DNA of 49,994 bases from Candidatus Rubneribacter avistercoris (GTDB taxonomy: Bacteria; Actinomycetota; Coriobacteriia; Coriobacteriales; Eggerthellaceae): assembly GCA_019115845.1 (NCBI GenBank), contig DXCU01000025.1:1-49994 (forward strand). Direction: 5' to 3'. Shown here piece after piece: positions 17,208 through 25,061 of the stretch. The first letter of the stretch is position 1; each line of letters opens with the position of its first letter. Both the position numbers and the translations under genes were made by a program. Below the pieces are notes generated by a model. The model saw only the letters and a program-made list of their open reading frames with translations. It ran no database searches and had not been told where the DNA came from.

Positions 17208-20165
17208 ATGGATCGGCATCGCGCAGACGACCGTACGGCGCAAGGGCGGGGTCCCGGGGAACCGGGACCCTCCCGCCGCGCGCGACAGGAGAAGACGGCT
17301 TTCTCGTTCGTCTTCGCCGTGGCGGTGGCGCTTGCCGCGTGCCTGCCTTGCTGCGCCCCGCAGCCCGCCCTCGCAGCGCCAAACTCCATCAGCGGCACAT
17401 GCTACGTGGAGTGCCTGAACCCAGAGATCGACGGCGCCCAGGGCGGCAACGTGTTCGCCGTGAGCTTTCCCCAGTACGGCATCGAGGCCACGGGGTACTG
17501 CACCTCCGGGCCGTTGTACGGCACGCCCGTGCCAGGGCACTACCCCTTCACGGGCACGCGCGCAGACGACGGCGGCTACCTCATAGCCATCGACTGCTCG
17601 GGGGCGCAGATGTACCCCAACCACTCCTCGCCCTTCGGCCCGCAGAACGTCGGTGGCTTCTCCATCTACCTATATGGGAACGTGGAGCTTGTCAAGCGCG
17701 GTCCCGAAGGGTACGCCGAGGCCGTGCCCGAGGCCACGCTCGCGGGCGCGCGCTACGAGCTGGCAACGCCCGACGGCGCCGTGCAAGCCGTGCTGACCAC
17801 CGACGCCGACGGACGGGCGACGGCCGCAGACGTGCCGAACGGCACGTACACGCTGCGCGAGACGGAGCCCTCGCACGGCTACGGCCTGGACGCGGGACCG
17901 CAGACCGTCCTCGTCAGAGGAGGCGAGACGACGAGGGTGGAAAGCCGCGAATCCGCGCTTGCGGGCGCCATCGAGGTGGCCAAGTCCTCGTCGTTGCCGG
18001 GCGTCACAAGCGGCAACCCCTGCTACTCGCTGGCCGGCGCCGTCTACGGCGTGTACGCCGACGCCGCATGCGAGCGCGAAGTGCAGCACATCGTCACCGG
18101 CGCGGACGGGCGCGGGCGCGGCGAGGCTGCGCTCTGGCCGGGCGACTACTGGGTCAGGGAGATCGAGCCGCCCGCCGGCTACGCCCTCGACAAGCGGGCC
18201 TATCCCGTGCGCCTCTCCGTCGAGGACTGCCGGCGGGGCGTGGCCGTGCGGGCAGACGCGGTCGACGAACCCCAGCTCGCGCCTGCGGACGTTGCGGTCG
18301 CCAAAGTGGACGCCGAGACGGGCCTGGCCGTCCCGCAAGGCGACGCCGCTTTGGCCGGGGCCGTCTTCCTCGTGGAGCACTACGCGGGCACGTTCGCCAC
18401 GCCGCAGGAGGCGGAGGCGTCGGGCCTCTCCCCCACGCTCTCGCTCACCGTCGTCACCGACGAAAGCGGCGTCGCGCGCATCGACCCCGCCTCGCTGCCG
18501 GCGAACTCGGCAGGTTCGGGGCTGCCGCTCGGCACCCTCGTCGTGCGCGAGGTCAAACCGCCCGAGGGCTACCTTCTGCCCAAGGACGCCGCCCTCGCCT
18601 GCCCGGCGACATCTGCGGGCGCAGGGCCGCTGGACGCGCTGTTCCAGGCGCCCGCAGTGGCCGAGCAGGTCGTCCGCGGCGACGTGGCCGTGCTCAAAGT
18701 GGGCGACGGCGAGGGCACCATGGGCGAGCAGGGTGACAAGCGCCCGCTGGCCGGCGTGGCCTTCGACATCCTGCGCGCCGCCGACGCCGCGCCCGTCGCC
18801 CGCATCGTCACCGGAGAAGACGGCAGGGCCACCACCGCCGACCTGCGCGAGGATGGTCAGACAGGCGCGCTTCCCTTCGGCGACTACCTGGTGCGGGAAG
18901 ACCCCGCCACAACGCCTGCAGGCTACGAGCCGGCCGAAGACCTCCACGTCACCGTAGCCGAGGACGGACGCACGTACGCCTACACGGTAAAGAACGAGAC
19001 GGGCACCGTCGTGCGCGTGGTCAAGCGCGACGCGGGCACGGGCGAGCGCGTGGCCGGACGCATGGCCTTCCGCATCTTGGACGAACGGCGCCAACCCCTC
19101 GCGTTCCAGGTGGAAGCGGGCGGACCCATTGTCAGCGAGTTCTCCACCGACGAGAACGGCGCCTGCACGCTGCCCGGCAAGCTCAACGGCGGAGGTTCCT
19201 ACTACCTGCAGGAAACCGCGCCGCCGCCCGGCTACGTGCTCTCCGACAAGCCCGTGGCGTTTCGCCTGGCCGACCGCGACGAGGAGGGCGTGATCGAGGT
19301 GACGGTGGAGGACGTCCCCCAAACCGGGCGCATCGAGGTGGAGAAGGTCGATGCCGCCAGCGGCGCGCCCGTGGCGCAGGCCGGCATCGTCTGGGAGGTA
19401 CGCGCGGCGCGCGACGTGATCACCGCCGACGGCACGCTGCGCGCCCGCGCGGGCGAGACGGTGGCGCGCCTGGAGTCGGACGCGAACGGCGCAGCGGCGG
19501 TGGAGGGCCTTCACCTGGGGGCGTACGAGATCGTGGAAGCGCAGGCCCCCGTCGGCTACGTGCAGGCCGAGACCCCCTTGGCCGTGGAGCTTGCCTACGG
19601 CGATCCCGCGGCCCCCAGCGTCTCCGTCCAGGTCGTCGCACCCAACCGGCGGGCGGCAGGCGTCGTTGAGCTGCGCAAGTCCGACGCCGCCGACGGACGG
19701 CCCCTTTCGGGCGCGGTCTACGAGGTGCGCGCGGCGCGCGACGTGGTCCTTCCCGACGGCTCGGCGGCCTTCGCGGCCGGTGAGACGGCATGCGCGCTCG
19801 TCACCGACGAGGAGGGGCGGGCGCGCAGCCCGCAGCTGCCTCTCGGCTCCTACGAGGTCGTGGAAACGGAGGCGCCCGAAGGTTACCTGATCGACCCCGA
19901 CCCGCACCCGGTCGAGCTCGCCTACCAGGGACAGAACATCCCCTTTGTGCAGACGGCGCTCGACCTGACCGACGAGGCCGCCCCCGCAGAGGAGCCGGAC
20001 GCCGCGACGCCTGCGGGACCCGTCGCCAAAACCGGCGACCCCGCCCGCGCGCCAGGCGCCGCCGCCTTGCTCGCGGCAGCCCTCGCGCTCGCCGCGGCCG
20101 CATGCGCAGGGAAGAGCCGAAGGCCGAAGCGGGGATGCCGTCCCGGCCCCTCCCTTGACCAATAA
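17208..20165 (+). CDS. cell-wall-anchored multi-domain adhesin with SpaA/Cna-B-type repeats
   Basis: A 985-residue surface protein. A basic N-region and hydrophobic stretch (FVFAVAVALAACLPCC) end in a signal-peptidase site near PALAAPN. A Cys-containing N-terminal domain follows (to about residue 155). Seven prealbumin-like domains come next, each starting with a pilin-type Lys (VELVKRG, IEVAKSS, VAVAKVD, VAVLKVG, VRVVKRD, IEVEKVD, VELRKSD) and ending in an E-box (e.g. YTLRETEP, YEVVETEAPEGY). This Lys/Glu pairing predicts internal isopeptide bonds. The C-terminus has a sorting signal, PVAKTGDP in place of LPXTG, then a helix and GKSRRPKRG. Start 17208 has GGGAGG. No sortase gene is nearby. 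Confidence 0.92.
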   Translation: MDRHRADDRTAQGRGPGEPGPSRRARQEKTAFSFVFAVAVALAACLPCCAPQPALAAPNSISGTCYVECLNPEIDGAQGGNVFAVSFPQYGIEATGYCTSGPLYGTPVPGHYPFTGTRADDGGYLIAIDCSGAQMYPNHSSPFGPQNVGGFSIYLYGNVELVKRGPEGYAEAVPEATLAGARYELATPDGAVQAVLTTDADGRATAADVPNGTYTLRETEPSHGYGLDAGPQTVLVRGGETTRVESRESALAGAIEVAKSSSLPGVTSGNPCYSLAGAVYGVYADAACEREVQHIVTGADGRGRGEAALWPGDYWVREIEPPAGYALDKRAYPVRLSVEDCRRGVAVRADAVDEPQLAPADVAVAKVDAETGLAVPQGDAALAGAVFLVEHYAGTFATPQEAEASGLSPTLSLTVVTDESGVARIDPASLPANSAGSGLPLGTLVVREVKPPEGYLLPKDAALACPATSAGAGPLDALFQAPAVAEQVVRGDVAVLKVGDGEGTMGEQGDKRPLAGVAFDILRAADAAPVARIVTGEDGRATTADLREDGQTGALPFGDYLVREDPATTPAGYEPAEDLHVTVAEDGRTYAYTVKNETGTVVRVVKRDAGTGERVAGRMAFRILDERRQPLAFQVEAGGPIVSEFSTDENGACTLPGKLNGGGSYYLQETAPPPGYVLSDKPVAFRLADRDEEGVIEVTVEDVPQTGRIEVEKVDAASGAPVAQAGIVWEVRAARDVITADGTLRARAGETVARLESDANGAAAVEGLHLGAYEIVEAQAPVGYVQAETPLAVELAYGDPAAPSVSVQVVAPNRRAAGVVELRKSDAADGRPLSGAVYEVRAARDVVLPDGSAAFAAGETACALVTDEEGRARSPQLPLGSYEVVETEAPEGYLIDPDPHPVELAYQGQNIPFVQTALDLTDEAAPAEEPDAATPAGPVAKTGDPARAPGAAALLAAALALAAAACAGKSRRPKRGCRPGPSLDQ

Positions 20166-20184
20166 ATTCTTAATAGTTTATATT
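20155..20184 (+). promoter_or_regulatory. promoter of hicAB
   Basis: TTGACC at 20155-20160 and TATATT at 20179-20184 with an 18-bp A/T-rich spacer, ending 13 bases before the hicA ATG. The -35 box lies inside the last codons of the adhesin gene. It is one of the clearest promoters in the window. Confidence 0.75.
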
Positions 20185-20196
20185 TTGGGAGTCAGA

Positions 20197-20394
20197 ATGA
20201 CGGAGAAATCAAGGGACACACGCAGGGTGGCGGCGCGCCTGCTTCGGGAAGGATGGGTGCGCAGACGGGGCAAGGGCGACCATGTAAACTTCTCCAAACC
20301 TGAGCGACCGGCCTTGATCACCATCGACATGAGCAAGAAAGAGCTCGACAAAAACGCGTACCGGCGCATCTCCAAACTGGCTGGATGGGAATGA
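20197..20394 (+). CDS. hicA: HicA-type mRNA interferase toxin
   Basis: A 65-residue double-stranded-RNA-binding-fold toxin that cleaves mRNA when not bound by HicB. The family pattern is plain: RRVAARLLREGWVRRRGKGD, catalytic His in GDHVNF, PALITIDMSKKELDKNAYRRISKLAGW. Start at 20197 is supported by GGGAG upstream and by the position of the promoter; an in-frame start at 20155 would fall inside the adhesin gene and promoter. Partner hicB follows after 24 bases. Confidence 0.9.
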   Translation: MTEKSRDTRRVAARLLREGWVRRRGKGDHVNFSKPERPALITIDMSKKELDKNAYRRISKLAGWE

Positions 20395-20418
20395 GGGGCG
20401 CAAGGATAGGAGCTGGGC

Positions 20419-20895
20419 ATGACGAAACGCATCTACGGAGCAGTGGTGAGGCGATCCACGGACGACGGGTTTTGGGCGGAGGTCCCCGACCTGCCCGGTT
20501 GCTTCGGCCAAGGAGCCACGTTCATGGAGGCCGTCGAGAGCGTTCGCGACGGCATTGAGACGCATCTGGCCGCCCTCGCCGAAAACCAGCTGGACATCCC
20601 GGAGGCGACGGAGGTGGACGCCGCCGACGGCAAGGTGGTGTACCTGCTCGTCGAACCCTTCCCCTCGCTCGGCGAGCCTGCGGTGTCGGCTGCGGAGGCC
20701 GCGCGAAGACTCGGCGTCAGCCCTGCTCGCGTCTCGCAGCTTATCAAAGCGGGAAAGCTCGCGGCACGACGCAGCCCCGAGGGCACCTTGGTCGCGCTCG
20801 CAAGCGTAGAAGAGTACGCGAGAAGCCCTCGCCTCGCCGGCCGCCCCAAGCGCCCGGCCCCCGCCGATCGAAAGGAGCCCGCCCTCAAAGCGTGA
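20419..20895 (+). CDS. hicB: HicB-type antitoxin with C-terminal helix-turn-helix
   Basis: A 158-residue antitoxin for the upstream HicA. Residues 1-70 are the partially degraded RNase-H-like HicB domain (FWAEVPDLPGCFGQGATFMEAVESVRDGIETHL). Residues about 92-140 form an excisionase/MerR-like helix-turn-helix (SAAEAARRLGVSPARVSQLI, then KAGKLAARR), which should bind the hicAB promoter. This DNA-binding module differs from the ribbon-helix-helix found in many HicB proteins. AGGAG precedes the ATG. Confidence 0.88.
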   Translation: MTKRIYGAVVRRSTDDGFWAEVPDLPGCFGQGATFMEAVESVRDGIETHLAALAENQLDIPEATEVDAADGKVVYLLVEPFPSLGEPAVSAAEAARRLGVSPARVSQLIKAGKLAARRSPEGTLVALASVEEYARSPRLAGRPKRPAPADRKEPALKA

Positions 20896-21100
20896 CCGCC
20901 CGCGCGCCACTTGCTTGCGCGCTGCGCGCCGGAGAGCGAGCGCGACGCCCGCCCCTCCCCCGACGCGGCCGGAACGAAAAACGCGCGGTGCCCGCGCATC
21001 GCGATCCGGGCCGCCCCAGAGGCCGACTCCGCCTTTTTCGACGCGCGCCCGGAAACACGACCCACCCCGGCCTTGCAAGGTCGCAGCCCCCTCGGCGCGC

Positions 21101-21131
21101 AAAAAGGCGCCGCCCGAAACCGGACGGCGCC
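21101..21131 (-). terminator. Rho-independent terminator of the EF-G2 gene
   Basis: GC-rich hairpin at 21106-21131 (GGCGCCG stem with complementary CGGCGCC) followed on the minus strand by a run of five T at 21105-21101. It lies 30 bases past the stop. Between hicB and here (20896-21100) I see nothing else. Confidence 0.8.
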
Positions 21132-21160
21132 TTTGGCGTCACAAAGGCGCGGCCCGCGCG

Positions 21161-23233
21161 TCAGTTGCCCACCGCGCGCGCGGCCTGGTACGCCTCGACG
21201 AGCTTCTTGGTCACGTCCGCCGGAGCCGGCTCGTAGCCCTCAAGCTCGATGGAGTACGAGCCCGACCCGCGCGTGATGGAGCGCAGGTCTTTTGTGTAGG
21301 TGACCACTTCGGCGTAGGGCACGCGCACCATGATGACCGTCTCGCCCGCGTCGTTGGAGTCGGTCCCCACGATACGGCCGCGGCGCGTGGAGATGTCGCC
21401 CATCACCGCGCCGGCGTACTCCTCGCCCACCGTCACATCGAGGTTGGCCATGGGCTCGAGCAGGATGGGGTCGGCCTTCTCGCACGCGGCGCGGAAGCCG
21501 ATGCGCGCGGCCGTCTTGAACGCCATCTCGTTGGAGTCCACCGAGTGATACGAGCCGTCGTACACGGCGCACTTGACGTCCACCATGGGGTACCCCGCCA
21601 AGAAGCCCTCGGCCATGGCGTCCTGCACGCCCTTGTCCACCGCCGGGATGAACCCGCGCGGTATCTTGCCGCCCACGATCTCGTCCAGAAACTCGTAGCC
21701 GGCGCCGGGATTGGGCTCCAGGCGCAGCCAGCAGTCGCCGAACTGCCCCGCGCCGCCGGTCTGCTTCTTGTGGCGGCCCTGCGCCTCGGCGGTCTTGCGG
21801 ATGGTCTCGCGATACGGGATGCGCACGTCCACCAGCTTCGCCTCCACGCCGGTCTGTTCCTTGAGGCGCGCGAGCAGCGTCTCCACCTGGGCCTCGCCCA
21901 TGGCGGTGAGCACGGTCTGGTGCGTCTCCTCGCTGCGGCTCACGCGCAGCGTGGGGTCGTTCTCAACTGCGCGCGCCAAAAACGCGCCCAGCTTGTCCTC
22001 GTCCTTCTTGTTCACGGCCTCGATGGCAACAGGATACTGGGGCGTGGGCAGGGGCAGAGGATCGATGGCCACCTCGCCCGACTTCGACAGCGTGTCGCCG
22101 GCGCGCGTCTCGGTGAGCTTGGGCACCACGATGATGTCGCCGGCCTTGGCGCTCTTCACATCGGCGGTCTCCTTGCCCATCATCACGTAGAGGTGCCCCA
22201 GGCGGTCCTTCTTGCCCGTTCGCGCGTTGATCAGCTCCATGCCCGGCTCCAGCACGCCGGATATGACCTTGAGGAAGCTCAGGCGCCCCACGAAGGGATC
22301 CGACACCGTCTTGAAAATGAACGCCGCCGGCTCGCCTTCCTCGTCCACGAACGTGACCTCGCCGTTTGCCAAGCGGAAGCGGCCGTGGTGGCGCGGATGC
22401 GGGAAGTAGGTGCAGATGTCCTCCATAAGCCCCTGGATGCCCTGCTCGATGATGGTGGAGCCCACGAACACGGGGATGAACAGCTCCTGGGCGATGGCCT
22501 TGTCCAGCAGCTGCTCGAGTTCGGCCTGGGTGAGCTGCTCCTCGCCGTCGAGGTACTTCATCATGAGGTCGTCGTCGGCTTCGGCCACCAGATCGCACAG
22601 CTTGTCGCGAGCCGTCTGCGCGGCGTCGGCGTAGTCGGCCGGGATGTCCTCCACGCGCTCGCCGTCGCCCCCCTGGTCGAAGTAGCGCGCCTTCATGCGG
22701 ATAACGTCGATGACGCCCTTGAAGTCGGCATCCACGCCGATGGGGATGGTCACCGGGCCCAAGCGCGAGCCGAAACGCGCGTGCAGAAGCGCCATGGCGG
22801 TGTCGAAGTCGGCGTTCTCGCGGTCGATGTGGTTGATGAACACGGCGCGCGACAGGCGCATGTCCTCCGCCTCGCGCCACAGTTTGGTGGTCATGACCTG
22901 CGGCCCCGCCACGGCGTCCACCACGAAAAGCGCCATCTCGGCAGCCTGCATGGTGGCCAGCGTGTCGCCCACGAAGTCGGGATGCCCCGAGGTGTCCAGC
23001 AGGTTGATCTTGTAATCCCTGTACGGAACGGGGGCGATGGAGGTGCCGATGGTGAACTTGCGCCGGATCTCCTCCTCGTCGTAGTCGAGGTAGGATTTCC
23101 CGTCGTGGGTCGTGCCCATGCGGGGCGTGCGACCGGAGACGTGCAGCATCGCCTCGGCCAGCGATGTCTTGCCGGCGCCGTCTTGGCCGACGAGCACGAT
23201 GTTGCGCACATGTTCGGTAGCGGGAGCTGCCAT
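21161..23233 (-). CDS. elongation factor G-like protein (EF-G2 type)
   Basis: A 690-residue translational GTPase paralogue. It has the five-domain EF-G layout: G domain with P-loop GQDGAGKTS, G3 DTSGHPDF and G4 NHID, then domain II, and domains III-V (TGGAGQFGDCWLRLEP; ARIGFRAACEKADPILLEPM; RRGRIVGTD). G4 has His where NKxD has Lys and the P-loop differs from AHIDAGKTT, both typical of the EF-G2 branch rather than the main fusA product. The exact role is unsettled in the family. Start at the ATG 23233; AGGAAAG is 11 bases upstream, and a GTG three codons earlier is possible. Confidence 0.9.
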   Translation of the reverse strand: MAAPATEHVRNIVLVGQDGAGKTSLAEAMLHVSGRTPRMGTTHDGKSYLDYDEEEIRRKFTIGTSIAPVPYRDYKINLLDTSGHPDFVGDTLATMQAAEMALFVVDAVAGPQVMTTKLWREAEDMRLSRAVFINHIDRENADFDTAMALLHARFGSRLGPVTIPIGVDADFKGVIDVIRMKARYFDQGGDGERVEDIPADYADAAQTARDKLCDLVAEADDDLMMKYLDGEEQLTQAELEQLLDKAIAQELFIPVFVGSTIIEQGIQGLMEDICTYFPHPRHHGRFRLANGEVTFVDEEGEPAAFIFKTVSDPFVGRLSFLKVISGVLEPGMELINARTGKKDRLGHLYVMMGKETADVKSAKAGDIIVVPKLTETRAGDTLSKSGEVAIDPLPLPTPQYPVAIEAVNKKDEDKLGAFLARAVENDPTLRVSRSEETHQTVLTAMGEAQVETLLARLKEQTGVEAKLVDVRIPYRETIRKTAEAQGRHKKQTGGAGQFGDCWLRLEPNPGAGYEFLDEIVGGKIPRGFIPAVDKGVQDAMAEGFLAGYPMVDVKCAVYDGSYHSVDSNEMAFKTAARIGFRAACEKADPILLEPMANLDVTVGEEYAGAVMGDISTRRGRIVGTDSNDAGETVIMVRVPYAEVVTYTKDLRSITRGSGSYSIELEGYEPAPADVTKKLVEAYQAARAVGN

Positions 23234-23435
23234 GTTGACCACCAACTTTCCTGTTGAGTGGCCCACGCCGTTGCCGTTTTCGCCAAGGCGCGAACCACAG
23301 TCGAGCCTTACCCAACACACTCTCAAACGCGAACAGAAACCTCGTGGCTCACAGTGTATCGCATCCGGCGCTCCCCGCGCCCGAGAACGGAGGAATTGAA
23401 AGGACAGGACGCCTTGGCATGCGCCGCCCCGGGAC

Positions 23436-23510
23436 GCGCCGCATGCCGCCGCCGTGCCGTCAGTCTTGGAGGGCGCGAGGACGACGCGTTACCGAACGGT
23501 GACGGATCCG
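23436..23510 (+). repeat. 75-bp direct repeat, left copy
   Basis: Matches 24447-24521 at 73 of 75 positions. It contains the near-palindrome GTTACCGAACGGTGAC. It lies in the gap 23234-23668, otherwise without genes, and is followed 43 bases later by TATAAT at 23554-23559. Confidence 0.92.
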
Positions 23511-23553
23511 ACCAATCGGACGCATCACGTCTCCCGCAGCCTCGCAACCCCTA

Positions 23554-23559
23554 TATAAT
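23554..23559 (+). promoter_or_regulatory. candidate -10 box of the PIN cassette
   Basis: TATAAT placed 43 bases after the end of the left direct repeat, at nearly the same offset as the TATAAT after the right copy. No clear -35 box. The leader to 23669 would be about 100 nucleotides. Confidence 0.5.
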
Positions 23560-23668
23560 TAATGAGGAAAACGCAACCGGAGGCAAGCCTTTTCGCATGG
23601 CGAGCAAATCGGGCAAGCAGGAAAGCATGACCGCCGAATACGCGACCGCATCGAGTCAAGGAGGGATC

Positions 23669-23962
23669 ATGGATATAGCAAACGCGAAAGAGGCCGCTCA
23701 AAAAGCCCTTGAGTACACTCGCGATCTCGTACCCGGGGCAAAGTATGCGGCACTCGAAGGCATAGACTTCGATGACCACGACAACACCTGGAATGTTATC
23801 GTGGGATATTTGCTCGAGGACGACATCCCCTTTTCCGCCTTGGCCGCCGCAACCGTCCCGCTCATGGAGAAGAGAACGTACAAAAAGCTTATCATCGATT
23901 CCAGCACGCTGGAGTTCAAAGGCATGAGGCCTTATGACGTCGCCCGCGCAACTCGCTCTTGA
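23669..23962 (+). CDS. uncharacterised small protein, candidate partner of the PIN-domain protein
   Basis: A 97-residue acidic protein I do not recognise. It starts with a helix (DIANAKEAAQKALEYTRDLV), then alternating hydrophobic/polar strands (NTWNVIVGYLL; KLIIDSSTLEFKGM), suggesting a small alpha/beta fold; no DNA-binding motif is obvious. The ATG at 23669 has AGGAGGG close upstream; an in-frame ATG at 23598 behind CCGGAGG would give 121 residues. It overlaps the PIN gene by 29 bases, the arrangement of antitoxin-toxin pairs. Base composition is clearly lower in GC than neighbours. Antitoxin role is inference. Confidence 0.7.
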   Translation: MDIANAKEAAQKALEYTRDLVPGAKYAALEGIDFDDHDNTWNVIVGYLLEDDIPFSALAAATVPLMEKRTYKKLIIDSSTLEFKGMRPYDVARATRS

Positions 23963-24401
23963 CGCCAACATACTGGTGCTACTCGTTGCAGGATTGACCG
24001 ACGAAAGCATTATTCCCCGACACAAGCGCCTCAAAAAATACGATCCCGAAGATTTCAATCTCCTTATGCGGATTCTTCTTCGTTACAAAACGCTCATCGT
24101 GACCCCGGGAGTTCTCGCCGAATGCTCCGATCTTCTCAGATACGATCGCGCATCGAAGGACCGAACCTGCACGACGCTCCATCGGATGCTGACGGACTCG
24201 GACGCATTGCTGGAAATATACCATCCCACTAAAGAAGCGGCGCTCATGCGCGAGTCGACATGGCTCGGCCTTGTTGATGCCGGCCTGCTTAAAATCGTGG
24301 ACGACGGCATTCCGCTCATCACCGATGATTTCGCTTTGTTCGCGCAGGCTTGCCGCAGAAACAACGAATGCATTAACTTCGACGCGACAAGGCTCAATTG
24401 A
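23934..24401 (+). CDS. PIN-domain protein, putative ribonuclease toxin
   Basis: A 155-residue protein with PIN-domain features: LALDANILVLLVAG at the start (first catalytic Asp), VLAECSDLL (Glu), GLVDAGLL (Asp) and PLITDDFALFAQA (terminal Asp pair). PIN proteins of this size cleave RNA, often as toxins. ATG at 23934 lies within the upstream small gene, with GAGG just ahead. It is the second gene of a lower-GC cassette bracketed by 75-bp direct repeats. The sequence is not close to classical VapC, so the partner and target are open. Confidence 0.75.
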   Translation: MTSPAQLALDANILVLLVAGLTDESIIPRHKRLKKYDPEDFNLLMRILLRYKTLIVTPGVLAECSDLLRYDRASKDRTCTTLHRMLTDSDALLEIYHPTKEAALMRESTWLGLVDAGLLKIVDDGIPLITDDFALFAQACRRNNECINFDATRLN

Positions 24402-24446
24402 TCTCATTGCGCATCGAAAAGACACTGCGGGCGCACATGGACGACT

Positions 24447-24521
24447 GCGCCGCATGCCGCCGCCGTGCCGTCAGTCTTGGAGGACGCGAGGACGACGCGT
24501 TACCGAACGGTGACGAATCCG
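24447..24521 (+). repeat. 75-bp direct repeat, right copy
   Basis: Same orientation as 23436-23510 and offset by 1,011 bases, with two G/A differences. It begins 45 bases past the PIN gene stop and ends 86 bases before the next ATG. Confidence 0.92.
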
Positions 24522-24563
24522 CGATCCGGACGCCCGACCGAAGCGCGCGAGCCTCCCTCCCCC

Positions 24564-24569
24564 TATAAT
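24564..24569 (+). promoter_or_regulatory. candidate -10 box of the PGPG-protein gene
   Basis: TATAAT 38 bases upstream of the ATG at 24608 and 42 bases after the right direct repeat. No convincing -35 hexamer. Confidence 0.5.
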
Positions 24570-24607
24570 CGAGGACAAGGCCGAAAGGCGAGAGACCGAG
24601 GAGCACC

Positions 24608-24937
24608 ATGAACGCATCCGGAACCATCATCGACGTCGATCCCGTGGAAAGCGCCCGCGACGGCGCGGGGGCGGCCGCAGGCGGCTTCAAATCCCCCTCT
24701 TACGGCAGGCGCGGCGCCGCAGCCTCGTCGGACGACGTCGCGCACGCCACGGTGATCGGAGGCGGAAAAGCGCGGCGGGCGACGGGCAGAATGGCCGGCG
24801 TCGCGCAGGCTGCGGCGGGCGGCGCGCTCGTGCTCGTGGGAATCCCCATGCTCATCCTGCCCGGACCCGGCCTGCTCGCCATCGGAGGAGGCGCGGCTCT
24901 GGCCGCAGGCGGCATCAAGAAGATGCGCGGACGGTAA
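24608..24937 (+). CDS. small PGPGW-type membrane protein
   Basis: A 109-residue protein with a disordered N-terminal half and one hydrophobic hairpin, AAAGGALVLVGIPMLILPG then PGLLAIGGGAALAAGG, whose central PGPG turn is the hallmark of the PGPGW family of putative transmembrane proteins. It ends in basic KKMRGR. AGGAG precedes the ATG. The hydrophobic segment is shared with the next gene (25062-25838), so the two are partial paralogues. Function unknown. Confidence 0.75.
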   Translation: MNASGTIIDVDPVESARDGAGAAAGGFKSPSYGRRGAAASSDDVAHATVIGGGKARRATGRMAGVAQAAAGGALVLVGIPMLILPGPGLLAIGGGAALAAGGIKKMRGR

Positions 24938-25061
24938 CCGAGGCGGCCGAGCCAAGTCGAGCCCCAACCCGGCCGCCGTCGAGGCGCACGCCAGCCTGCG
25001 TTTCGCCGACAACGATATGTTACAATAAGAGTATCGTCACTTCGAGACACGGAGCGTTCTT

